Assembly: GCA_903911925.1 (NCBI GenBank)
Contig: CAIWFH010000166.1
Span: forward strand, 19,562-83,561
DNA: 64,000 nucleotides
Direction of reading: 5' to 3'
Origin: an uncultured Acidobacteriaceae bacterium
GTDB lineage: Bacteria > Acidobacteriota > Terriglobia > Terriglobales > Acidobacteriaceae
In this document: positions 37,643-45,148 of the stretch, piece after piece
Layout of the letters: the number at the start of each line of letters is the position of its first letter
Position numbering within the stretch: the stretch's first letter is position 1
Program-made: the position numbers and the translations under genes
Notes under the pieces: model-generated
Told to the model about the DNA's origin: nothing
Database searches by the model: none
Seen by the model: only the letters and a program-made list of their open reading frames with translations

Positions 37643-38213
37643 ATTAACGGCTGAGACTTGAGGTGTTCCGCCCCCTCCCCGAAAATTCGCTGCTCAAAAG
37701 GGCGACCAGAGGGGGCGAGGCGGCACCATGAGTGTGCGGATTTTGTCGCGGGTTCTTCAGGGCTTGTTTCAAAAAATGGCAGCCGCATCCGAGTTGTGAA
37801 ACCTCAGGGGTTAAAACCCCTTTTTTTCGAGCGGCTTTCGGCACGACTGAAGTCGTGCCCTGACACAAAGCAAATTTTTGACACTCAAAACCAAAGCGCA
37901 GCGGATTGTTAAAGATTGCCTGCCCTTGCTGCGAATCCAGCGATAAAAGCAAGGCCGCTAACATCATTAAAATCATGTGAATTCGTCAAATATTCATCAA
38001 ACTCTGCGAGGCTGAATATCGGAAGCGGCCCCAGGGGGAATCTCCGCTTGCATCGTTCCACGAATTTCAGACTTCAATCTTTACCCTGCATCCCGACCCG
38101 AACCAGTTCCGGCTTGATGATGACAATTCCGGGGATGCAGGAGCAGGAGGCGCCTACGAGCAAGTGGGCGCAGACACGAACCAAACCTGACTCGAGAGGA
38201 AAAGAGAGGCCCA
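37643..38213. other. Intergenic region before the porin gene
   Basis: About 570 bp with no supportable gene. It contains the double hairpin at 37806-37864. The rest is comparatively AT-rich and likely carries the porin promoter; TTGACA occurs at 37878, but no convincing -10 is spaced correctly. Confidence 0.4.
37806..37864 (+). repeat. Composite double-hairpin element with terminator-like first arm
   Basis: Hairpin AGGGGTTAAAACCCCT (37806-37821) followed by a T-run could end the deacetylase transcript. Second hairpin GGCACGAC-TGAA-GTCGTGCC (37840-37859), then CTGAC, is identical to 31314-31338. Confidence 0.8.
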
Positions 38214-40337
38214 ATGAATTTGACACTCAAAACTGCCGCGGTAGCCATGCTGGCAGCCAGTCTCATCGCTTCATACGCTAACGCCGAGGACGCAAAGCCC
38301 GCGGCGAAAAAGCACGTTGCGACCAAAAAGGAAAAAGCACCTCCGCCGCCAACAGTAGCGGAGCAGATTGAAAAGCTAAAGCAGGAGCTTGAGGGCCAGA
38401 TCAACGGCTTGAAGACCGACCTGGCCGCCAAGGACGCGCAGTTGAAGCAGGCGCAGGAAGCGGCCGCGCAAGCCCAGGCTGCCGCCGACAGGGCGCAGGC
38501 CGCGGCATCGCAAGGACAGCAGGCAGAGACAGAGAACGCCGCCGCAGTGAGCACGCTGCAGAGTACAGTGACTGACATGAAGGCCGCCAATCTGTCGCTG
38601 GCCACAACGGTGAGCGACGAGACGGCCAAGATCAAGAAGGACATTGCCAACCCCACGACCTTGCACTACAAGGGCATCACGCTGACACCGGGCGGGTTTG
38701 CGGCGGGCGAAACTGTTTACCGCACCAAGGCGACCGGCGGCGACATTCCCACCGCCTTCAGCGGTATCCCGTATGAACACGCGGATGCATACAGCATCAG
38801 CGAGTTCTTCGGCAGCGCCCGCCAGTCGCGACTTTCGTTGATGGCCGAGGGCAAGACCAGCTGGGGAACTCTGAAGGGCTACTACGAGGCTGACTTCCTG
38901 GGAACCGGCATCACCTCGAACAACAACCAGTCAAACAGCTATGTCCTTCGCCAGCGCGTGGTTTGGGCGCAGGCGACGACCAACAGCGGCTGGGGTTTTA
39001 CGGGCGGCCAACTGTGGTCGCTGGCCGCGGAAGACAAGAAGGGTATCTCGAATCTCTCCGGCGACATCATGACGCCGCAGACCATCGACCCGAATTACGT
39101 TGCGGGCTTTGTTTGGACACGCCAGTATGGCTTCCGCGTCACAAAGACCTTTCCCAAGGCGGCATTCGGCGTCGCGGCTGAAAATCCGCAACTGCTCTAC
39201 ACCGCTTCGCTGGCCGGCAATACGCCCTATGCGGTTCTTGGCAGCGCCGGCACCAACGGCGGCAACTACAACGCCGCCATCAGCAACTGCACGCCGGCGA
39301 CCTCGATTGTGAATTACACGGACCAGGTCCAGACCGACTCGGATGGCAACACCGTGCATGTGGCAGTACCGGTTTACAAGACGCTGACCGGATGCTCCGA
39401 CATCGCGACTCTCTCGTTTAACCAGGCGCCCGATGTCATCGTGAAGGCAGCGTTCGATCCCGGATTCGGTCATTACGAGATCCTGGGCATCGCCGGCTTC
39501 GCGCATGAAACCGTGTATCCCGGCGAAACCACCAACGGCAACCTCTATGGCAACCTGACCGATGTGGCCACCGGCGCCGCCGTCGCGCCTGCCCTGACCA
39601 CCGCCGGTTACTACAAGAACAGCATCATCCTGGGCGGTATCGGCGGCAGCTTCCGCGTGCCGATCATTGCGAACAAGCTGACCTTCGGCGCCAAGGCCCT
39701 TTACGGTCCTGGCATGGGCCGCTACGGCAACTCCACGCTGGCCGACGTCACGGCCGACGCCAAGGGCAACCTGGCTCCCATTCACAACCTGAGCGGCCTG
39801 ATTACGCTCGAGGTCAATCCCACCCCGCGGTTCGCCATCTACGCGAACTACGGCGGCGACTATGCCGGCCGTACGGACTTCGGCGTCGCCGGCACCACAA
39901 CTTCACTGGGCGCGCCTTCGGCAGACTTCTGCTCAACCAGCGGAGGCGTCATTACCTGCACCTCTACTTCGACGGCCGCGCAGGTTGCTGCCGGCGCGAA
40001 GTGGGGCGGCCACTGGGGCGCACCGAGCAACGCGGCCCAGGGCTACGGCTCGCGCCTGCTCTCCAACTCTGCCTGCAACACGAACAGCAACCCCGGCTAC
40101 AACGGCGGCGGTTCGACGGGTTATATTCCCGGCGGCTCCTGTGGCGCGCAAACCCGCAACGTGCAGGAAATCACCGGCGGCTACTGGTATGACATCTACA
40201 AGGGCGACCGCGGCCGCCTGCGTCAGAGCATTCAGTATGGTTACGCAGTGCGCGAGGGCTGGTCAGGCGCTTCCGGTATCGGCGCGAAGGGCATCGACAA
40301 CATGTTCTGGACGTCGTTCAGGTACTACCTGCCATAA
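38214..40337 (+). CDS. Outer-membrane porin with N-terminal coiled coil (DcaP-like architecture)
   Basis: A 707-residue exported protein. Signal peptide 1-24 (ending ASYANA). Residues 50-145 form an Ala/Gln/Lys-rich coiled coil (VAEQIEKLKQELEGQINGL onward). From about 150 to the end there are alternating aromatic and polar strands (GGFAAGETVYR, QSRLSLMAEGKTSWGTLKGY, YYEADFLG) and a C-terminal FRYYLP, typical of a beta-barrel. The layout of a periplasmic coiled coil plus barrel resembles trimeric DcaP-type porins. GAGAGG precedes the ATG, and a terminator follows. Likely a diffusion channel; solute unknown. Confidence 0.82.
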   Translation: MNLTLKTAAVAMLAASLIASYANAEDAKPAAKKHVATKKEKAPPPPTVAEQIEKLKQELEGQINGLKTDLAAKDAQLKQAQEAAAQAQAAADRAQAAASQGQQAETENAAAVSTLQSTVTDMKAANLSLATTVSDETAKIKKDIANPTTLHYKGITLTPGGFAAGETVYRTKATGGDIPTAFSGIPYEHADAYSISEFFGSARQSRLSLMAEGKTSWGTLKGYYEADFLGTGITSNNNQSNSYVLRQRVVWAQATTNSGWGFTGGQLWSLAAEDKKGISNLSGDIMTPQTIDPNYVAGFVWTRQYGFRVTKTFPKAAFGVAAENPQLLYTASLAGNTPYAVLGSAGTNGGNYNAAISNCTPATSIVNYTDQVQTDSDGNTVHVAVPVYKTLTGCSDIATLSFNQAPDVIVKAAFDPGFGHYEILGIAGFAHETVYPGETTNGNLYGNLTDVATGAAVAPALTTAGYYKNSIILGGIGGSFRVPIIANKLTFGAKALYGPGMGRYGNSTLADVTADAKGNLAPIHNLSGLITLEVNPTPRFAIYANYGGDYAGRTDFGVAGTTTSLGAPSADFCSTSGGVITCTSTSTAAQVAAGAKWGGHWGAPSNAAQGYGSRLLSNSACNTNSNPGYNGGGSTGYIPGGSCGAQTRNVQEITGGYWYDIYKGDRGRLRQSIQYGYAVREGWSGASGIGAKGIDNMFWTSFRYYLP

Positions 40338-40363
40338 CTCCCGAAAACCGTCGAGATGTGAGG

Positions 40364-40403
40364 AAGGGGCAGCCCGCGGTGGGGGGCTGCCCCTTCCCTT
40401 TTT
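40364..40403 (+). terminator. Rho-independent terminator of the porin gene
   Basis: Twelve-bp stem AAGGGGCAGCCC / GGGCTGCCCCTT, loop GCGGTGGG, followed by CCCTTTTT. Confidence 0.92.
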
Positions 40404-40941
40404 GGTACGTGAAAGGCCCGGCATTCCCTTCAAGGAAATTCCGCGCCCGTGAGTCACGGCTGAAGGTGCTCGCCGTCACAGAGCGCCGGGCAGAAATGGC
40501 CCCATCCTATGGATGTTCAGGCAGCGTGTGGATCAAGTTTGCTTGCGTGCGATGGGAAGCGCTCCCATTGGCCGCAGCGATAAGCGGCAGCTGGCAGGGT
40601 TCCCTTGATGCGAGGAAAAACAGCCTCGCGGGACTCGCCGGCTGCCTTGCTTTTTTACGGTCTTTTACGATGCTGTTTCAGCGTGGCCGGCTGTCCCCAG
40701 CAAAGGACTTCGGGGCCGCACTCCTTATTCTCAGGCGGTGTTCTTGGGCCCTCTCTCGTGTCGATGCAGAGTAAGCGTGGGCCGGGAGGCCCACGCTACA
40801 GATGGCCAAGAGGCCAGCGCTACACGTTCGTGCAGGTGCTGGCGATGGCTATCGACAGCAGAATTGACTCGATGCCAACTGGTGAGATGATCTAATGGGC
40901 CAAGCTAACATGAAGGCGGGGGAAGAAGTGGCCCATTCTGA
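40404..40941. other. Intergenic region with hairpin repeats
   Basis: About 540 bp. Contains an imperfect LacI-operator-like palindrome (TGGGAAGCGCTCCCA, 40553-40567) and a strong hairpin at 40774. Open frames here lack ribosome sites and recognisable domains, so I do not call a gene. Confidence 0.4.
40774..40830 (+). repeat. Hairpin repeat AGCGTGGGCC / GGCCCACGCT with GCGCTACA motif
   Basis: Perfect 10-bp stem (40774-40783 and 40788-40797) with GGGA loop, then ACAGATGGCCAAGAGGCCAG and CGCTACA. The GAGGCC(C)A(C/G)CGCTACA motif also occurs at 21264. Confidence 0.75.
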
Positions 40942-41403
40942 ATGACGAAGGCAGAAGCAAAGCGAATTGAATTGATAGGCCAGCTGCTGCGCGCGGAGTC
41001 TACCGTTGCGCTGGCCACGACGGACCAATTGGGAGCGCCTTCTGTTGCGCCGCTCTTTTACTTTGTTGACGGCGAACTGAACCTCTACTGGCTTTCGTCA
41101 ACAAAAAGCGCGCACAGCGCCAACCTGATAGCAAACCCGGTGGCGGCTGCCTCTGTTTTTCGGCACACGGAAAGGTGGAAAGAGATTTGCGGAGTGCAGA
41201 TGCGGGGACGGGTCGAGGCAATTGCCGATCCGGAACGACGAAAAGAACTGGTTAAGGTCTATTGCAAACGCTTCGGGCTGGGAAGCGTGCTGAGGCTGGC
41301 GATTGGAAGAGCTACGCTCTATCAATTTCAGCCGGAGTGGTTCCGGTATATCGATAACTCGAAGCGGTTGGGATACAAGTTTGAGGTTGTGCGGAATCGA
41401 TAA
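40942..41403 (+). CDS. Pyridoxamine-5'-phosphate-oxidase-fold (PPOX) flavin/heme-binding-type protein
   Basis: A 153-residue single-domain protein of the split-barrel flavin-binding family: STVALATTDQLGAPSVAPLFY at the N-terminus, NLYWLSSTKSAHSANL in the middle and EWFRYIDNSKRLGYK at the end. Members bind FMN, F420 or heme; many are of unknown function. It is too short and diverged to be called PdxH. No operon partner. Confidence 0.82.
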   Translation: MTKAEAKRIELIGQLLRAESTVALATTDQLGAPSVAPLFYFVDGELNLYWLSSTKSAHSANLIANPVAAASVFRHTERWKEICGVQMRGRVEAIADPERRKELVKVYCKRFGLGSVLRLAIGRATLYQFQPEWFRYIDNSKRLGYKFEVVRNR

Positions 41404-41419
41404 TTGACATTTGAGGGTT

Positions 41420-41475
41420 GTGGTATCCCACCCTTGCCGCAAAAACAAAGACGCGCCAAGGATGGGGCGCCCAGC
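41420..41475 (+). repeat. Dispersed palindrome, subtype B
   Basis: GTGGTATCCCACCCTTG(CCGC) ... GCGCCAAGGATGGGGCGCCCAGC. Same outer flanks as subtype A but with a CCTTGCG/CGCAAGG-type core. Confidence 0.75.
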
Positions 41476-41544
41476 ATGCGTGCCTGATCTTGAACGAAAC
41501 CCTTTCCTCAATTTGAAATACTTTACGAGGCAGACAGCGGAGTT

Positions 41545-43491
41545 TTACTGCGCGCGCGGCTCGCCGGTGGCGAGGAAGGCTACGCCGGAGAGATTGTCGC
41601 CAGAGGCAAGAACATCGCGAAGTTTTTCTGGATTGGGTCCGCTGCGAGTGGCGGCCGCCTGAAGAAGGCCCAGGGCTGCGGCCGGCGTGGTGGCGGCGGG
41701 CAGGCGGAAGATCCAGGGAACGTTCGTAGAGGTGAGCGCCTTGTCGCTGCTGAGGGCGATGACGGGGACGAAGGCCTTGAGCGCCAGTTGCTCGGCCAGG
41801 TGCGCTGCATCGCGATCGAGAGCCAGGATGGCAAGAGCGTGCTTGTCCATGAGCGCGTGAACGAGTTGGGTTGAGGCAGCGCCCCAATTCTGATCGCTCG
41901 AGACAGGCAACAGCGTGAAGGTCTGGCCGCTTGCGGCAGCGGACGCCAGGGCGGCCTGCATCTCCGGCGACTGCGCAACCTGGGCGGCGCGCGGGCCAAA
42001 GAGGACGACGCTCAGCGGACCTGAAGGCAGGTTGCTGGAGTGGGGTCCGGCGTAGGTTACGCCTTCTTCGCCGACCCGGGCGTAAGGCACCGGACTCGCC
42101 TGCGCGGGCACCTGCGGTGCGGCCAGCGTCTTTTCCATCGTGGCTATGCGATAAGTGATTGCGCCGTTGTGAACAGTAGCGAGGTACATGGGCGCAACGT
42201 TTTTCTGGTTAGGGTCGAAGACCATGGGGCCGGTGACGCCGTCGTAGTGCTCGATGTTGGCCAGCGCGTCGTGGATGCGGGCGCGATTGAGGCCGGCCTT
42301 GCAGATGGAGTCGAGCAGCGCGCTCATGGCGTCGTATGCCAGCGAAGCGAACTGCTCGGGCTTCTCGCTGAAGCGCGCTTCGAAGCGCTGATTGAAGCTG
42401 AGCCAACGCGGATCGTTGCGGGTGGGGTCGTAGGGGAAGACAGCCTCAAAGCCTTCGGCGGCCGCGCCGGCTTCATTCAACATGGCCGGGCCGAGGGTGC
42501 GATAAGCTCCGAAAACGCGTTGCTTCATGCCGGCGGCGCGCATCTGCTTGAGGATTCCCGCGGCCTGGGTCTCGTCGGCCCACAGCACCATGGCATCGGC
42601 GCGCGACGAAGCGATGACTTTCAATTGCTTCGAGAAATCCATGTCGCCCGGCATGTACTTCTGTTCAATCACAATCGGATGGCCGAGACGCCGTGCGGCA
42701 TCGCGCAGTTTGAGAACGCCGAAGCGCCCATAGCGGCTGTTGACGCGAAGGATTGCCACGCGCTTGAGGCCGAGATCGGTGAAGATGCGGCGGGCCAGGG
42801 TGAGGCACTGCACCCGGTCGTCCTGCAGGTCGGTGAAGTACCAGGGGATGTAGGTTTCGGGAATCGTCGGGTCGGTGGAGGCGGAATTGACGATGGGAAT
42901 TTCAGCACGCAGGGCAACGCGCAGCGCGATGTGCGTTGACTCGGAACTGATGGAGCCGAAGATGGCCCAGTCCCGATCATCGTAAACCATCTTCACAACT
43001 TCGTTCGACGCCGAACCCCAGATGGCGGGGTCGGTAGGGCGGTCTTCGCCGTAGACGGTCTTGGCCTGCCAGTTGTCGTAGTCGTTGTGCTGCATGAGCT
43101 TGAAGGGTTTGCCGCCATAGCCGCCGCGGGCATTGGCTTCTTCCACGGCTAGCTGCGCGCCGTGCAGCATGCGCTGACCGAAGACGGACTCCGGATTGGG
43201 CGCCACGGGGCCAAAGAAGCCGATACGAATTTCAGACAGGTCTTTAGGGTCAGGAATGTCGCGGCCCGCGCCGGAGTAGATGTTGGGATGAACGTAGTTG
43301 AGATCGTAGGGCGCGGCGAATTTCGCGTAAGGGCTCAGGTCGGCGGGTTCGCCGGCATAGGGCGTGACGATGCGATCGCGCGCCGGTCCGGGCGGGTGAG
43401 CGCCGCACTCGCAGACGCGTGCATCCTGCGCCGCGCAAACCAACGCGGCGCTTGCAGCCAACATACATCCCAGCAACCATGCCTTGCGCAT
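41545..43491 (-). CDS. Periplasmic binding protein type 1 (Peripla_BP_6-like), exported, no cognate permease
   Basis: A 648-residue exported protein. Signal peptide about 1-21 (MRKAWLLGCMLAASAALVCA), then a Cys-rich segment ARVCECGAHP. Residues about 85-440 are a type 1 (branched-chain amino acid type) binding fold: IRIGFFGPVAPNPESVFGQ, GAQLAVEEANARGG, ESTHIALRVALRAEIPIVNS and VAILRVNSRYGRFG. The C-terminal 150 residues (LSVVLFGPRAAQVAQ, ALAILALDRDAAHLAEQL) look like a second, partial lobe of similar fold. No ABC permease or ATPase is nearby. AAGGAG lies before the ATG. It is the last gene of the 51029-41545 operon, five bases after ridA. Likely a ligand sensor. Confidence 0.85.
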   Translation of the reverse strand: MRKAWLLGCMLAASAALVCAAQDARVCECGAHPPGPARDRIVTPYAGEPADLSPYAKFAAPYDLNYVHPNIYSGAGRDIPDPKDLSEIRIGFFGPVAPNPESVFGQRMLHGAQLAVEEANARGGYGGKPFKLMQHNDYDNWQAKTVYGEDRPTDPAIWGSASNEVVKMVYDDRDWAIFGSISSESTHIALRVALRAEIPIVNSASTDPTIPETYIPWYFTDLQDDRVQCLTLARRIFTDLGLKRVAILRVNSRYGRFGVLKLRDAARRLGHPIVIEQKYMPGDMDFSKQLKVIASSRADAMVLWADETQAAGILKQMRAAGMKQRVFGAYRTLGPAMLNEAGAAAEGFEAVFPYDPTRNDPRWLSFNQRFEARFSEKPEQFASLAYDAMSALLDSICKAGLNRARIHDALANIEHYDGVTGPMVFDPNQKNVAPMYLATVHNGAITYRIATMEKTLAAPQVPAQASPVPYARVGEEGVTYAGPHSSNLPSGPLSVVLFGPRAAQVAQSPEMQAALASAAASGQTFTLLPVSSDQNWGAASTQLVHALMDKHALAILALDRDAAHLAEQLALKAFVPVIALSSDKALTSTNVPWIFRLPAATTPAAALGLLQAAATRSGPNPEKLRDVLASGDNLSGVAFLATGEPRAQ

Positions 43492-43496
43492 TCGAA

Positions 43497-43988
43497 CTAC
43501 TCCTTGGGCTTGTCGGTGCGGAACATGGCGATGGCTTCAATCTCGATGAGCAGCTCGGGACGGCAGAGATGCGCCTGGATGCCGGTGGAGGCGGGCAGCG
43601 GATCGAGTCCCTGCTCTTTGAAGAAGGCGGTGCGGCCGGCGTTGAAGACGTCGTAGTCGCGGTCGATGTCGCGCAGGTAGCAGCTGGTGCGCACGATGTC
43701 GTGCCAGGTGCAGCCCTCTGCGGCGAGCAGGCCGGTGATGTTGTCAAAGGTGCGCTTCAACTGTGCCGGAAAATCGCCGATGTGGACGCTGACGCCGTTC
43801 TCGTCGATGGAGGCAGTGCCGGAGATGAGCAGGATGCAGACGCCGCCGATGTCGATACGCATGCCGCGCGAGAACGAGCTCGGCTTGGCGTAGGCATAGG
43901 CCTCGTTGAGAACTCCGTGGTTGGTCATGGCGCGCTTTTCGATGGGCGCGTGTGCGATAGCTTCGAGAATATCCGTAAATGCGTTCAT
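43497..43988 (-). CDS. RidA/YjgF-family protein lacking the catalytic Arg
   Basis: A 163-residue RidA-like protein. The C-terminal signature is present (LLIEIEAIA), and DIVRTSCYLRDIDRDYDVFN is the typical central block. Aligned to enteric RidA, the imine-hydrolysing Arg of PARS is Ser134 here (LPASTGIQA). Rid subfamilies without this Arg do not deaminate imines and have other or unknown roles. GGAG supports the start at 43988; the longer frame to 44072 is not supported. It lies between the Reg_prop gene (35 bp) and the binding-protein gene (5 bp), clearly within the operon. No signal peptide, so it is cytoplasmic. Confidence 0.88.
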   Translation of the reverse strand: MNAFTDILEAIAHAPIEKRAMTNHGVLNEAYAYAKPSSFSRGMRIDIGGVCILLISGTASIDENGVSVHIGDFPAQLKRTFDNITGLLAAEGCTWHDIVRTSCYLRDIDRDYDVFNAGRTAFFKEQGLDPLPASTGIQAHLCRPELLIEIEAIAMFRTDKPKE

Positions 43989-44023
43989 GATGATTGCTCC
44001 AGTTTTCTGATGGTCGAGATGTC

Positions 44024-45148
44024 TTACGGCTGCCGAATTCCGTGGCTGAGTCCTTTGGCGGTGGCCACCCAAATGTCGTTGCCTTGAAAGTCGATGCCGA
44101 GTACGTAATTGTGGGCCGGCGCGGTGGTGACTGCTACCGGCGAAACGTTACCTTGTGCGTCGCGTACGGTCATCTCCGGCTTGCCGGAGGTGAGCGATGG
44201 ACGATAGACGGCCCAGTTGACGCCGTCGTAATAAGCCAGACCTTTGTCAGTGCCGAACCAGGCGCGGTTTCCGTCAACGCCCTTGATGGTATTGATAAAG
44301 TTCGAGGGAAGCCCACTGTCCTTGGTCAAAAAATTATGCCAGTAGCGGCCGTCATAGCGGCTGCCGCCAAAGTAAGTGGCCGCCCAGACAATATTGTCAA
44401 CAAAACTGACTGAAGTGACAATCTCGTGGATTAACCCCTGATCCTTGAACAGCACCATTTCAGTTTCGCCGTCAGGATCGTCGTACTTGTCCCAGCGGCC
44501 GGTCTTCTGGTCGTACTCGAGAAGTCCGCTGCCCCAAACTGCGAGGTAAACTTTGGTGGGCGCGGCGGCGACTGCGTAAACCCAGATTTCAGCCATGGGC
44601 GTGTTGCGCTCGTTGTAGAGCGCCCACTGGCCGGTCTTGAGATTGAGACGGCAGGCGCCGGCAGCGGTGGCTACCCACACGTCCTCGCCATCGACGGAGA
44701 CGCCGTAGACCACATCGTTGCTGAGGCCGGAGTTCAACTGCGTAAACGTGTCGATGCGTCCGCCGGAGATGCGGCTAAGGCCAGCCATGGTTCCGGCCCA
44801 CACGTCGCCGGTGCGCTTGTCGAGAGCTAGCGAGAGCACGGCGCGATGCGCGAGTCCGTCCTTGGTGGTGTAGGTCTTCCAGGCGTGATTCTCGTAGACG
44901 GCGAGACCGTTTTCCGTGCCGGCCCAGATGCGGTCACCATCGACGAGAACGGAATACACGTGATTATCGGGCAGGCCGTTGGCGGTGGTGAAGTTTTCAA
45001 AGCGGAACCGCGGCAGCTCCTGCGGCACCTGCGGTGCGGCAGAAGCCGCTTGCGCGGCTTTAGGCTTGTGCGGAACAGAAGCAGGCGGCGCGGCAAAGGC
45101 CAGCGAAGCAGCCAACAGAAGCATCGTAATCATGCACAGCTTTTTCAT
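44024..45148 (-). CDS. Reg_prop-repeat beta-propeller protein, exported
   Basis: A 374-residue protein with a signal peptide (MKKLCMITMLLLAASLAFA). Repeats of the two-component-regulator-propeller type run through it: TTANGLPDNHVYSVLVDGDRIWAGTENGLAVY, TTKDGLAHRAVLSLALDK ... VWAGTMAGLSR, NSGLSNDVVYGVSVDGEDVW. In hybrid sensors this propeller binds glycans or other ligands, but here it is free-standing with no kinase. Its start overlaps the end of the upstream cytochrome gene by 4 bp (ATGA), indicating translational coupling. Confidence 0.88.
   Translation of the reverse strand: MKKLCMITMLLLAASLAFAAPPASVPHKPKAAQAASAAPQVPQELPRFRFENFTTANGLPDNHVYSVLVDGDRIWAGTENGLAVYENHAWKTYTTKDGLAHRAVLSLALDKRTGDVWAGTMAGLSRISGGRIDTFTQLNSGLSNDVVYGVSVDGEDVWVATAAGACRLNLKTGQWALYNERNTPMAEIWVYAVAAAPTKVYLAVWGSGLLEYDQKTGRWDKYDDPDGETEMVLFKDQGLIHEIVTSVSFVDNIVWAATYFGGSRYDGRYWHNFLTKDSGLPSNFINTIKGVDGNRAWFGTDKGLAYYDGVNWAVYRPSLTSGKPEMTVRDAQGNVSPVAVTTAPAHNYVLGIDFQGNDIWVATAKGLSHGIRQP

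Noticed and set aside
37878..37911. TTGACA as -35 of the porin promoter
   Set aside because: No acceptable -10 hexamer lies 16-18 bp downstream.
40358..40895. Plus-strand frames of 96-138 codons in the gap after the porin
   Set aside because: They run through the porin terminator and hairpin repeats, lack ribosome sites and show no domain.
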